Of a DNA stretch of 64,000 bases, positions 23,238 to 34,857 are shown one piece after another. The position numbers and the translations under genes were made by a program. The notes beneath the pieces were generated by a model that saw only the letters and a program-made list of their open reading frames with translations, had not been told where the DNA came from and searched no databases. Source of the stretch: Mycocentrospora acerina (taxonomy: Eukaryota; Ascomycota; Dothideomycetes; Pleosporales). Numbering within the stretch: position 1 is the first letter of the stretch; each line of letters begins with the position of its first letter. The DNA lies in contig JAKUHH010000108.1 in NCBI GenBank assembly GCA_022701365.1, forward strand, positions 433,821-497,820, written 5' to 3'.

Positions 23238-24199
23238 ATGACTCAGCATCTCATACAGGATCGTTCTGGAGAAATCTGGAAGGGTACGCCCTTACCAGGT
23301 CAAGTGGTAGGAGATCTTTCTGCTGCTACTATCTCCTCAACTCTCATATCTCCAGTGATTACGGTAATTGACAGGTGAGTTCAATTTAAAGTCTACTTCT
23401 CAATGCGTATATGAGCAGTAAAAGTAGTGAAAGATGACCAACATATTATAGAGCGGTGATAGAGAATGCTGCCTCAAGTAATAGCCCTCTTTTATCGGCC
23501 TTGAAGACCAACATTCTTTGCTCTTTCCACCATCCTCGACTCTTCTTCGGTTCCAAACCATTCTTTATCATATGGACACTATACACCGCAACGTACTCAA
23601 CTGCAAACACAGTCGAGACAGTTGCAAAAGCATTCACAAAAGAAGCAGACAAAGTTCTTGTTAGCTCTGTGATATTTCTCTCAACGTGTCTGGTCAACGT
23701 ACCTCTCGGGGTATGGAAAGATGTTCGATTTGTGCAGCTCTTCGGAAGGCCTACAACATCAAATGTTGCAACTAATACGCCAGCAAAAGGCAGTAAAAAT
23801 TCAACCGTTGGAGAAAGCAAAGCAGTTCGACCTACTAGATTTCCCAGGATAGTGGGAGCGACCTTTCTCCTTCGCGATACTATCACTATCTTTGGAGCCA
23901 TAAATCTGCCTCCTATTCTCTCATCATCAGTACCCGACTCCACATTCTCAAACCCGGTGATCAAAATGGCTGTAATGCAGCTCTTTGTTCCGGTGCTATC
24001 ACAGATCGTTGCTACTCCGGTTCATCTACTTGGGCTGGACATTTACAGCTATCCGCATAACCGAGAACGTATGTATCGTATCAGAAGAAATTTAGGACCT
24101 ACAACTTTGGTGAGATGTACAAGGATTATACCGGCGTTTGGTGTTGGCTGTATTGTAAACACAGGGTTGAGAGATCACTTTCATAAAATGTTAGGATAG
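23238..24199 (+). CDS. Degenerate mitochondrial-carrier (SLC25)-like membrane protein
   Basis: Exons 23238-23374 and 23452-24199 give 294 residues, the usual carrier length. Three segments resemble the carrier signature at repeat intervals: ISPVITVIDRAVIE, VPLGVWKDVRFVQ and ATPVHLLGLDIYSY, each a hydrophobic helix ending in Pro followed by an Asp six to seven residues later. The rest is hydrophobic helices joined by basic loops. The canonical P-x-[DE]-x-x-[KR] spacing is not kept, so this is a divergent member or a related family, and I would not assign a substrate. It lies between the peroxisomal-type oxidase and proline dehydrogenase, as if moving a pathway metabolite across an organelle membrane. 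No targeting signal is evident. Confidence 0.7.
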
Positions 24200-24865
24200 A
24201 GTCTACAACAACTTGATTGGAAGTAGAAACTTGGCTTCAACAGGTTCCGTGATAAATAATCAAGCAATGTGGATCAATTTGATATAAAGCTAAGTAATTT
24301 TTGTATTTTCACATCAAGTTCCGTTGCTATGGAATCTAAAAAAAACTCGTGTGTTGAAACTTCTGTCAACCGATATTCGTAACCCATGCAAACCATTCAG
24401 TTTTTAATTGGATCACTGATGCATCTTGCTGCCGATATAGCTGCGCAGCAAAACCGTAATCTTGACCCGATCCGACCCGGTGCAGCCCACCCCGCCATCT
24501 GATCCTCCGACAAAGATGCATTTGGGCATCACCCTCACACGAATTTTAGTAAACACTCTAAATGCTTATCACATTTCAACATGAAGTGACAAGAAAGCAC
24601 TAGAGAAACCCAGAATTGGGTATCGTATGCGAACCGGCAGACTGCCCGATGTACGGTATATTGATGCGGATGTCACGAGGGTAATGATAGCCTACGTTCT
24701 GAAGCATTAGTGGGAAGCGGGGTCAATGTAGATTCAAGATGTCATGATTGGGAATGATAAGTAAATAAAGTTGCCGGTTATAGTGACCAGCTCTATTCTT
24801 AATCGTCACATTGACTTTCATTTCTTCAAATCATCTCTCCAGCTTCTTGGCTTTGTCATTTGAAT
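24200..24865. other. Intergenic, proline dehydrogenase promoter
   Basis: Holds the 3' end of the carrier-like gene and the promoter of proline dehydrogenase. A short GC-rich patch with CCGACCCGG near 24471 stands out in otherwise AT-rich DNA. No gene seen. Confidence 0.5.
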
Positions 24866-26373
24866 ATGTTGCATACTCGATATGGCAGAGCCATACTAAG
24901 GCGGGGTATGGTGAATAACAAAGGTTTATCCACAACAGGTTTCAGCATCCGATTGAGTTCGACCGCGTTGCCTCAGGGAAAGAGCAAGACAACGCGTAGC
25001 ACACCAGCAACTCAAAAGACACTGTCAAAGTTCCCACTATCAGCCTTACCCTTTGGTATGCTGATGAGATCTCTATTGGTTGCAACAATATCTTCAAACA
25101 AGTTTCTGCTCATTCCATCACTTCACTTGCTTTCTTTCTTTTCCAAGCCGGACCGTACCTTTCTATTCAACCTCGACCGGAATCCTTTGCTGAATGCAAT
25201 CATCAAAAAATCGTTCTACAACCAATTCTGTGCGGGCACGACAGAATCAGAAACGAAGAAATGTGTTCAGCAATTGAAGGACCTTGGATTTCGAGGAGTA
25301 ATTCTTACTTATGCGCAAGAGATAGTCTTTGATCATCGTACACAAGGGTCGCATAGTCCAGGAAGCACGACTGAAGTAGAACATGCCGAAGGTGCAGGTG
25401 TCAAAATCGATAGTGTGATTGAATCGTGGCGAGCTGGCACTGTCAGAACTATCGATTTGATCAAAGAAGGTGATATCCTTGCCATCAAGTACGTCCATCT
25501 CATCATCCCATGCGGAGACTTCCTTTCTCAAATAGTACATAGCACTGATCTGTAAATAGGACATCAGGAGCGGGTCTTGCAGTTGTAAATGCTTTCATAA
25601 AAGATGAGGTACCACCTCAACAAATGCTGGATGCCTTGGACGAGATTGCAACCAAATGTAGGGAACGCCATATCCAGATCATCGTCGACGCCGAATCTCA
25701 GCACTTCCAGAAAGGTATCGCCCGCATCACGTTAGAACTCATGCGCAAATTCAATCGCGACGGAAGAGTTGTCCTCTACAACACCTACCAAGCTTACCTC
25801 AAAGGTACACCGGAAGTGCTGGCTCGCCACCTCACCGAGGCAAATAAGGATGGGTTCACCCTTGGCCTAAAGCTTGTGAGAGGAGCATATATCGCTTCCG
25901 ACGACAGATCTCTCATTCACGACACAAAGCAAGACACAGACGATGCGTATAATAGTATTGCCCAGGGCGCTCTTCGTCGGCAGATTGGAAGATTCGGCGG
26001 AGAAGGACCGGGAGCCCAACCCTTCCCATCTGTGAACCTTTTCCTCGCCAGCCACAACAGAGATAGTGTCATCTCAGCGCAGAGGTTACATCGCCAGAGG
26101 ACAGAGGCAGGTCTTCCAACAGTGCCAGTCGCATTCGGTCAGCTACATGGTATGTCCGATGAAGTCAGTTTGTCGCTACTGCAGGAGAAGTGCAGTGATG
26201 GCAAATCACCGCACGTATTCAAGTGCTCAACATGGGGAAGCATGGGGGAGTGTGTGGGATACTTACTGAGAAGGGCAGTGGAGAATAGGGATGCGGTTTT
26301 GAGAACGAATGATGAATTTGTTGCTTTGAGGAGGGAAGCGAGCAGGCGTTTCAGGTCGGTCTTTGGGGCATAG
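24866..26373 (+). CDS. Proline dehydrogenase family enzyme, candidate hydroxyproline dehydrogenase
   Basis: Exons 24866-25488 and 25560-26373 give 478 residues. The N-terminus (MLHTRYGRAILRRG...) is Arg-rich without acidic residues, as in mitochondrial presequences. PRODH features include VDAESQHFQKG, YNTYQAYLKG, KLVRGAY, ASHN and the substrate-carboxylate arginines in YLLRRAVENRD (Arg445/446). FAD-dependent oxidation of proline to P5C at the inner membrane is the family reaction. At residue 430 there is Cys (KCSTWG), fifteen residues before the first Arg of the pair. In proline-specific enzymes this position is the conserved Tyr (Tyr540 of E. coli PutA); mammalian hydroxyproline dehydrogenase has Ser. 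A substrate preference for hydroxyproline is therefore inferred. Counterpart of prnD/PUT1 by position in the cluster. Confidence 0.93.
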
Positions 26374-28033
26374 ATTTATGAGCGATTACGAATTTGGCAA
26401 AGTTATAAACCATTATACTGTTAGCAGTAGCCAACGTATTATCTATTTGTTCAAAGTCCCAGTAGTCATCACTATTCAAATTCATTTTAGGAAAACAGAA
26501 TTGAAATCGAAGTATTTAGAGCGCCCTTTTGTCAGTTCTCGAGAAATCTTATCCTAAACTATGATTGCCACATTTAATTGACTGTCCATGTATATCTCAA
26601 GATAGGATTCCAGTGCTTGCTTTCGTTTCGTGAACCAATTTCAGGTTCGTCTCCAGACAAATGTAAAGGCTTAAACAAGTAAGCATCTAGTATCTGCAAT
26701 GAAAATAAATCTTTAAGATTCTTGTATTCGTATCTGCCAATCGGGCATGACTATCATTCACCACAATCGCTCGGTCTGACGATGAAATACTCGTCCGACA
26801 CAGGCGTGATCGAAAACGACGGCACGAGTGAAAAGAAATATTCTGCTCTGCTTGCTATATGTTGTCGGCTAATCCAAAGAATTTTTAGAGGTGGAACGAC
26901 ATGTCCAAATTTTTCAGTGATGCTCCTGCGTGTCCCTATGGCTTACGGATGGGGCTAAGCCGCGAGCTATCGAAGTGAAAGGAAGCTGGCATTGGTGGAG
27001 AGAAACCGAGGATATGTGTCAAATGCGAAAACACAGTGAAATGGTAATACGATAGCAACAAGCATATGCATTTTTCGAGTTTTCATACACAATAAACTTG
27101 ACTGGCTATTGTGATAATCGACAAATGCTTCACTTGCACAAATCGAATAGATATACTATTGCTTCTTGGGCATTACCAATAACCATATCAGACACCTCAC
27201 TCAAAGAGCTCTTGATAGGATAAATTTAGACGAATGAAAGAGACCAAAACATGGGACTTTGAAGAGGTGGTGGTGTGAATTGAACGATGATGCAAAAGTG
27301 AGACAAGATGTATTGGAACGTATTCCTTCCACGATTACGGGTCCTGGTAACGCGACGCAGCTGACCTGTTTGACGTTCGGATATTGTGTCTAGAAGCGCC
27401 ATTATTGACGCGATCGAAGCCGAGGATTGCGCAAATATTAAGGAGGCAATAGCAGTGGTCAGGAAAACATGGCGAGAGAGTTCAAGGTTACAGCAGCGAT
27501 CTTCCGAACGGCACATCGCCCGCTAGCCCCAATACATCTAGCGCGAGGGGCGCTTTCCATTGCGGTAGGGCTGTGACATCATGCCTGTCCCTTATCCCGC
27601 GAATGATCAAGTACACAAATAACGTGTTTGCAGCCATTCCGCGATTGTCAGGACCGAATTGAATGCCGCATCGTGTCAGGCGAGCCTGCAAGTTATATTC
27701 CCACACGCCACCACTTCTTGGTTCGACTAACGGGCTATTAATCCCGCGCTTTTGCCGCTTGGTATACGTGGTAGAGGGCTGATTCAGAAAGTTTCTAGGT
27801 CCCGCATTTCCCGGCCTTCCCAACAGGCACTGTGGATTTGCTGCAGTAGATCGGCGCTGAGTTTGACATTTTTTGGGGCCTTTACAAACAGCTATAAGTA
27901 TCTGCTAGTGCCCGGGTTTTTCGACAGCAATTATTCGTTCAGCTTGAAATATATCTGAACTTCTTCCTATTGCCTAGAAATTACGTGAGGATACTTGGAA
28001 TATAGATCCTTCTACTCTACACGAAAAATCATC
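26374..28033. other. Intergenic, no gene seen
   Basis: A 1.66-kb gap closes the catabolic cluster. An antisense ORF of 111 codons (27488-27823) has no recognisable motif and no neighbouring exons. I see no RNA gene or repeat array. Confidence 0.55.
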
Positions 28034-29532
28034 ATGTCGAACAAACCTATATTTGTAGCTACTCACCCGAGAGCCTGCTCAACGGCATTTGAGCGAGTAT
28101 GTATAGTGCCGCAAACTGCGTGCAATATGTACTAATCACAACTAGGTGTTCATGACCCGCCGGGAAACACTTCAATGTGTTCATGAGCCGTTTGGAGACG
28201 CCTACTATTTTGGACCAGAGCGTCTCGCTGAGAGATACGAGGATGACGAGGAGGCGAGAAAAGCAAGCGGGTATTCCCAGAGCACGTACAGGACCATTTT
28301 CGACCGAATTGCGAGAGAAAACTCAGAGGTAAGCTTTTTGCCTGCGCGACTAGCACACATTTCTTTGCTCATTGCGCTGTTTTTCTTTGCAACTGCCCAT
28401 TTTCAAAGGTGTTTGGAACGGCACCGCATTTCTCGTGTTTTTCTTGCATTCGTCGTTTCCCACGTTGCAAGTCTACAATTATCCCACAACTTTTGTTATT
28501 TGCATTTTCTTGTTTTTCAATTGCGAAGATCGATTTGGATCCAAAGAAAATTTCTCTCTGCATTTTCTCCATCAGGTCAATTTCAAATGTTTTTGTTCGT
28601 AGAGAGTAATTGCTCACATCTCCTAGGGCAAACGTGCGTTCATCAAAGATATGGCACAATACTGGATTCCACCAAATGGCAAGCCCGCAACAGTCGCTCC
28701 TTCGCTCTCCAACTATAAGCGCGGCGTCGGAACAGACACTACAGCTCTCTCGCCTGTCGCGACGCGAGAAGATAGACAAGGCCCGCCATACCCCTACGAC
28801 ACCAAAGGCGAGCCCAACAACCCATCCGTCATCCCCGCTGATCTTCTCTCGACCTACCACTTCACATTTTTGATTCGTCACCCCAAATTCAGCATCCCCA
28901 GCTACTACCGCTGCACAATCCCCCCTCTAGACAAAATGACGGGCTTCTACAACTTCCGCCCAGACGAAGCCGGCTACGACGAGCTCCGCCGCTTTTTCGA
29001 CTACCTCCGCAGTGAAGGCCAAATTGGCCCCAAGTTTGCGGGGCAATCCGAGTCGTCCAACGGCACATGTGGTGGCGTAGAAATCTGTGTCGTCGATGCT
29101 GATGATATGCTCGACAACCCGTCGGGCATCATTGAGGCATTCTGCAAGAGCACAGGTATTGAGTATGATCCAAATATGCTCGTTTGGGACACGCCCGAGG
29201 ACCAGGAGGCAGCAACCGAGGCGTTTGAGAAGTGGAGGGGGTTCCACGAGGATGCACTAGACAGCACGTCGTTGAGGGCAAGGACACAGGTATGTTGCCA
29301 ATTTTTTTTTAAATATCTCCGTTTTATTATGGTGGGGGGAAGAAGTAGAAGAAGAAGAAGAAGAATAAATGCTAATAAAATGAAATAGAAGAAAGCGCCC
29401 AAGAGCGATGAGCAGCTATTTTCGGAATGGACCGAGAAGTTTGGCGAAGAGGGCGCCAAGGTGATTCGTGATACCGTTGCAGCCAACGTGGCAGACTACG
29501 AGTACTTGAAGCAATTTGCCGTCAAGGTTTAG
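28034..29532 (+). CDS. Sulfotransferase-like P-loop protein
   Basis: Exons 28034-28096, 28146-28328, 28627-29289 and 29389-29532 give 350 residues. The start PIFVATHPRACSTAFER (residues 5-21) resembles the 5'-phosphosulfate-binding loop of sulfotransferase-fold proteins. Later FTFLIRHPKFSIPSYYR looks like the 3'-phosphate-binding segment. The C-terminus is acidic and helical. Many ascomycete genomes encode such proteins, usually annotated only as P-loop NTPase or sulfotransferase family; the true acceptor is unknown. The 298-bp intron 2 is unusually long for this window. Intron 3 has a GAA triplet run. Confidence 0.8.
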
Positions 29533-29609
29533 AGGTGGAAATGGCATATACAACGTGTGTCTCTCTCTCTTCTTATTTTTCCTCTTTGACCAAAATGTCA
29601 ATCAAGGAA

Positions 29610-29623
29610 GGGGGGGGGGGGGG
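29610..29623 (+). repeat. Poly-G run (14 G)
   Basis: Fourteen consecutive G residues just 3' of the sulfotransferase-like gene. Such runs are length-unstable and are also a common place for sequencing error. Confidence 0.9.
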
Positions 29624-30117
29624 TACTCTAATCGAGCATCTAATTCTTTTTTTTCCTTCTTCTATTTCTATTTTTTCCTTTTCTCTTTTGTAGATTTAAA
29701 AAAAAAAGTCTTCCATTGCAAGATATTTTCGGGTTGGAGGGTCGGTCTAAGCGGTGGGTAGATGAAGGTTTAGTAAGGTACGGTATGGTACGGTATGGTA
29801 CTACTGGAACGAAGGTCCAAAGAAAGAAAGGAAGAAAGAGGTCAACACTACACTAGACAAGAATTTACATATTAATATATATAAAAAAAAATATGTTTTC
29901 CCATCCCTTAGTAATTAGGGAATTGTTTTCTCTAAAAAGGACACAAGAAGAATGAATTTAAGTAATCGTTCCTCTATATACGATGGATTGAATTTTGCCA
30001 TCTTCCTCTTCCTCGTCCTCTTCCTCCCTCAGTAGAATCAGCATTTAGCATTATCATCAGCATTGTGATCAAAGAAAATGTATATATTTCATGTTCAAGT
30101 CCAAGTCCAAATGAATG

Positions 30118-30141
30118 CATACATACATACATACATACATA
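30118..30141 (+). repeat. (ACAT)n microsatellite
   Basis: About six tandem CATA/ACAT units in the convergent intergenic region. Confidence 0.95.
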
Positions 30142-30562
30142 CAGATAAGTATGTAAGTATCAGAAGGAAGGGGTTTTACATTTGGAAAAAAGGGAAATGA
30201 GGAATTAATTAATTAATCAATCCATCAATCCATCAATCCATCCATCAATCAATCAATGCTGTACGCCCAGGGGTTGAGATCTTGTTCCAATGTTTAGTTG
30301 GCCGGCTTGTCGGTCGATTGGTCGGTTGGTCGGTTGATGAGTTGGTCAGTCAATTATTCAATTCGTCAATCAATGGAATGTGCTGAAAAGGAAGAAGAAG
30401 AAGAAAAATAAGTAACAAGTACTTTTCATGTATATATTATTTCACACATTTTTTTTTAGCAAAAGAACAAAGGCTATTCACATATACCCACTGGATAAAT
30501 GATCCCGTCTAATCCCATGTATATATACTTTCCATCTACAAATTATCCCCACAACACGTACG

Positions 30563-32336
30563 TCACATATTCGTAGGTCCCAGCCCGCCAGCCCACCAGC
30601 CCGTCTCAACCCAATACTGATTCTCTACTGTAGCAACTTCAACAGCACGCGTCAGCTTCCGGCGGTCAAGATGTAAATCTGCGTGACCATTTGTCAACTC
30701 TCCAGGGGTGCTTATGCCAGACCTTCTGGATGTGGGATCGGGGCTGGAGCGTGAGCTTGCCGAGACGGGCGACGTGGATCGTGTAGTTGGGAGGGATTGG
30801 CAAGGAGAAGAGGGGTAGACGGTGGGGATGGTGCCCATGATGCGCCCAGCAGCAAAGACACATCCGCCGACTGCATGTCGGATGAGGGAGTCGCCAGTGA
30901 GACTGCCGGTGATGAATACGTCTTTGGCGACCTCGAGCGTGGATTCGGACTTTGCGCGGAATGTGCGGCCGGATATTAGAGAGGATGATGGGTCTTGATC
31001 GGTGGCGCCGAGGATTTCGCTTTGCAGGGCGGGGGAGAGGAAGGAGAGGGTGCCTCGACGGCCGACAACATATGCTAGCCCACCGACTTGGCGAGTAGTT
31101 TGTTCGCCAGAAGCTAGTTGGATAGTGAGAGTTGCAGCACCGGTGGTGGCTGAGACGGAGACGTCGACAATCTCTGCGTTGGCAAGACCTTCGTAGAGGG
31201 ACCAGTCGCGCTGCTGGACAGAAAAGTAAGACTTTCGGCGGCGTAGCGGGGATTGTGCAGCCTGGCTCTTTGTGGATGCAATTGCGGCAATTTTCATCTG
31301 GCGGTAGACGGTTGCGTACTCGGGGTATGCGCTATGGTGGCAGCCTCGCAGCGGCGAGGGGCGAGTGTTTGGCGCCCATTGGAAGAGGTGGATGATGGTG
31401 CGGGTTGGAGGCGCGGAAATGATGACGTCTGCGGCCGAGAAGCCCGAGCCGATGACCAGCAAGGGGTGCTGGGCCGAGTCGAGGTCGGCGACGGGCAGTA
31501 GCAGGCGTGGCGGGGGGATGTTGACGGTAAAGGTGCCTGAGGCGAGGACGAGGTGCTTGCAGTGGATGCCCAGCGAGCGGATGATGAAGCCGTCGCGCGT
31601 CCTGTACACGTCGTCGACGCGGGTTCCGGTGACGATGGCGTCGTCGATGCCCACTGCGGCGGGGTATGCGTTCAGGTAGTCGGCAAACTGAGACCTGGAG
31701 GGGCGGACAAAGTCGCATTGGTTGGGGGTTGTGGGGGTTGAGGTGTTTGCAGTGTTTGCAGTGTTTACAATGTCTGCAGCGTCTGCAGTGTGAGAGTTGA
31801 CATGATCAGCATACGAATAGCCCGGCAGTGAGAGCTGCTCGGCGTAGCTCAGGGCAGCAATGTCGGCGCTGGCAGACACGGCGTCGTCGGCCCATTGACC
31901 GCCGGGGCGGGCCGTGTCGCCAATGGCCAGGTGGGAGACGGCGCGGGCGGGCTCATGGCGCCACTCGATGCACGAGGTGGGGTTGAGCTCGGTGTCGGCA
32001 TTGGGGCGGATGAGGGTGTCGAGCAGGGTGTTGACGGGCAGGGCCTGGGTGGAGTAGCGCAGCGAGGACAGGAAGTGGGCGTAGAGGGCGGGCGTCAGGT
32101 GCACGAGGCTGGGCTGGCGGGCGAGTTTGGCGGCGAGCAGGGCGTCATGGTGGCCGCCGCGGTAGTAGGGGACATTGCCGTGCAGCAGGAAGGAGAGGAT
32201 CAGGGCCGAGGGGCCGTTGCCTGCATGCAATCATCAGCCGCTGTCAGTCTTGGGGTACATGTCGATGGCGATGTCGACAGCACTGCCACCCACCGACAAT
32301 GACCGTGTCGACGCATTTCGGGAGCGGGCGAGCCAT
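30563..32336 (-). CDS. OSGIN-like flavin-dependent monooxygenase-type protein
   Basis: Exons 32336-32294 and 32220-30563 give 566 residues. The short first exon completes the dinucleotide-binding motif TVIVGNGPSALILS. A second Rossmann motif, LLVIGSGFSAADVI, follows in the middle, the arrangement of class B flavin monooxygenase-like and OSGIN (oxidative stress-induced growth inhibitor) proteins. GGQWAD is where the family usually has WH/WR-containing FAD contacts. Residues ~460-530 are Ser/Pro-rich and probably unstructured. The function in fungi is not established. The coding region is GC-rich, producing many antisense ORFs that I regard as shadows. Confidence 0.78.
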
Positions 32337-33183
32337 GGAACGCAGCAAGAGGCAGCTGCTGCCATGGGGGACGACGAGGACATGCTGCCGGCGGACGGGC
32401 GGCGGCGCGAGTAAATAGTCCCAGACCCGATTACTTACACTTGAACCATGACGGCCTTATAAATCTTCGGCGCTAGCAAATCCAACGGCTCTTGTTCCGC
32501 CAAGGTGGGGTTGCCCTGCCCTGCCCTGCCCTGCCCTGCCCTGTCCTGCCCTGCCCATCCCACGCCTGGACCGCATTTCCCTAAACTGCCTTGCCTTGCC
32601 TGCCTGGCCTGCCTGGCCCTACTGTGCTTTGCTTTGCTTTGCTATCCTATGCTTTGCTTTACTCTGCTTGACTTTGCTTTACTTTTACTGCCCATCCTGC
32701 CCTGTCGTGTTGCATCGTGTCATGGCTCAAGACTCTCCCCACGCCCGTCTGGGCAATGGTCGTTGTGTGAGCGACGAGCCGACCAAAGCCACCTCGGGTG
32801 CGGGGCTCGCGTCGCCAGAGAACGTGCGTGCGGACGCCTGTGCTTGGAAATGGCTACTTTCACAAACAACAGCCAGTGCCTGCAAACACTTCAACAACAA
32901 CAACAACCAGTGCTTACAAATGCTTCAACAACTTCAACAACAACAACGTCAACGACAACAGCAAACATTTCAATTGCAATCCTCCCATCTCTGCTGTCCC
33001 CTCTGTCTGGATATCAAACTCTACAACTGCATGTATACATATTTCAGCCAAAACTACCCCCAACCCGCCCCCAAAGCGGGCCCCAAAGTCACACGCTCCC
33101 CCCACATGTCGTCCGTGTCCGCCTCTAGTTGGCCTCCACAATCCATCATCTTCCATCTGCCATGACCATTATTAAGCAGCCTG
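32337..33183. other. Intergenic with pentamer repeats
   Basis: Promoter side of the OSGIN-like gene and 3' side of the VHS gene. It contains a TGCCC pentamer array, then GCTTT-type pentamers (32620-32690), then CAACAA-rich sequence (32870-32965). Three overlapping plus-strand ORFs here translate to low-complexity sequence and are not believed. Confidence 0.7.
32512..32557 (+). repeat. (TGCCC)n pentanucleotide repeat
   Basis: About nine tandem copies, one with a T substitution, in the upstream region of the OSGIN-like gene. Confidence 0.95.
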
Positions 33184-34857
33184 CTAGTACCGATACGTGA
33201 CCGTATTGCGATCCGCAACTGGCGACACATCATGCCCCTGCTGCTGCTGATGCTGCAGCTGCGGTGTTGATGGTGCCCCCAGTCGCTGTCCAGTCGGGTA
33301 ATCGCGCTCGTTTTCTTCTGTAATCGACGGCTGGGCACCGTGCATGGTCAAGTTGTTGGCAGAGCTCTCTTGTCGGTGCAAGTATGACGGTGTCGATTGG
33401 AATCCAGGATGATAAGGCGCCGCAGCCGTTCCATAGTCGTTGGTGCTGGTGTTGGTATTTGTGTTACTATTACTGTTTGGGGGTGCGCCCGCAGGTGGTG
33501 CGTACGACGCCGTGTAGTGGTCGGCAAAGGGATCCTCCTCTCGAGGCGAGTTGGACCCTGGCCGTTGCTGGTAAGGCGCGGCTGCCGGCGCTTGACTCGG
33601 CGCTTGGCCATATGTTGGTGAAGGGCCGTCGTGGCGTGGGGGGAGTGACGGTGTGTCGTACGAGTGAGCGGGGACGCCTGCCGGTATGCTGCTGTTGTTG
33701 ATGTCGGTGTTTTTGTTGTTGTTGTTACTGTTGCTATTGCCGTGATTCAGCGAAGAAGGCGGCGATGGCCGCACGAGGCGGCGGGCCTGGAGCACTGCGC
33801 GCTGATGCTTGGACGCAGCGAGCGACAGTTGCTCGTTGGTCTCGATGAGGGTGAGCATCGTGTCGTCGTCTGGCGAGGGGTTGTCGCATGCAATGTAGCC
33901 CTGGACGCTGCGCTGGGCCGTAGTGCAGCGCTCGGCAAACTCCTTGATCAGCTCGTTGTCCAGGAGCTCGTCTGGCGGCGTCGACTGCACGAGCTGCAGG
34001 AGCAGCTTGGCCGACGTTCGCGCCTCCTCAACACGCCCAGCCAGCTCGTCTGGCGAGGGCAGCTGGCGCGATGACGACCTGCTCCCCGATCCGAAGCCGC
34101 CGTGGGCCTGCTGCCGCCCGCTCCAGCCCGGCGCATTGAGCTTCCGTGGGCCAGCATGCTGCCTCGCCGCATTCTCCATCAGCCCGCGCTCTTTCCTCCA
34201 CATGCCAAACAGCGTGTTCAGGTTGGTGTCATAGGCCTTGTCGCGCTCCAGCGCATCGAGCGTCTCCTTGACGAGCTGCGACACGCTCACGTCGTGCCCA
34301 CTGCGCAGCAGGTGCTTGACCGTGTCGGCAAACTGCTTGTCGAGGTTGCGCGTAAACGACTCGCCCGGGTTGTCGGCCAGGATGCGGATGAGCATGACCG
34401 AGTTGTACTGGACATGGGGCCGCGAGTAATTCTCCTTGGACAGGAACTTGCGGATCTGCGCGGCGGCGGCGGCGGCAGCAGCAGGACTCGCGACGGCCGA
34501 CTCGACAATGGTGGGGAGGTGAAGCACCTCTTCGCCCTGCTGCTGTGAGTGCATGCTCGCAGTGAGGCTCGCGGTAGACGTACCGAGTTGGCGGCGCCAC
34601 TCTCGCAAAAGAGCCTCTGATGCGTCGGTTAGTCACGTTGCTGGGTCAAGGACAGCAATATGGCGTAACCTACCACACCGCGCACTGCGTTTGCTTCGGG
34701 CGTGTCTGCGTTGGGGTCGATGGTCGTCGCATCGTGGGCTGGCGCGCCGTGAGGGTTAGCATGGGCTGGCAGGCGCATGGCGAGTGACAGTCGGGGCAGA
34801 CTCACCGGAGCGCTTGCGCATCAAGCTGCCCAGGCCCAGGCGCCTTTTGAGTTCCAT
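33184..34857 (-). CDS. VHS/GAT-domain protein, Lsb5-like
   Basis: Four exons (34857-34806, 34738-34674, 34616-34584, 34542-33184) give 502 residues. Short exons 1-3 restore the start of the VHS fold: DTPEANAVRGVRLFCESGAANS then QQGEEVLHLP. The ENTH/VHS helices continue to ~150 (QYNSVMLIRILADNPG), a GAT-like helical bundle covers ~205-300 (ELIKEFAERC, NEQLSLAASKHQRAVLQARR), and the rest is Asn/Ser/Pro/Gln-rich and disordered. Such proteins bind ubiquitin and link endocytic cargo sorting with actin (yeast Lsb5 works with Las17). The 33-bp third exon codes only 11 residues. A continuous ORF that starts inside the intron misreads the N-terminus. Confidence 0.85.

Larger units (their letters stand above)
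29533..30562. other. Intergenic, simple-repeat-rich
   Basis: This 1-kb gap between two convergent genes is filled with low-complexity DNA: a run of 14 Gs (29610-29623), T- and A-rich tracts, an ACAT tetramer array, and TCAATCCA/GGTCGGTT-type imperfect repeats (30200-30380). No gene seen. Confidence 0.75.

Noticed and set aside
32505..33175. Three plus-strand ORFs of up to 207 codons
   Set aside because: They translate pentamer and CAA repeats and have no domain.
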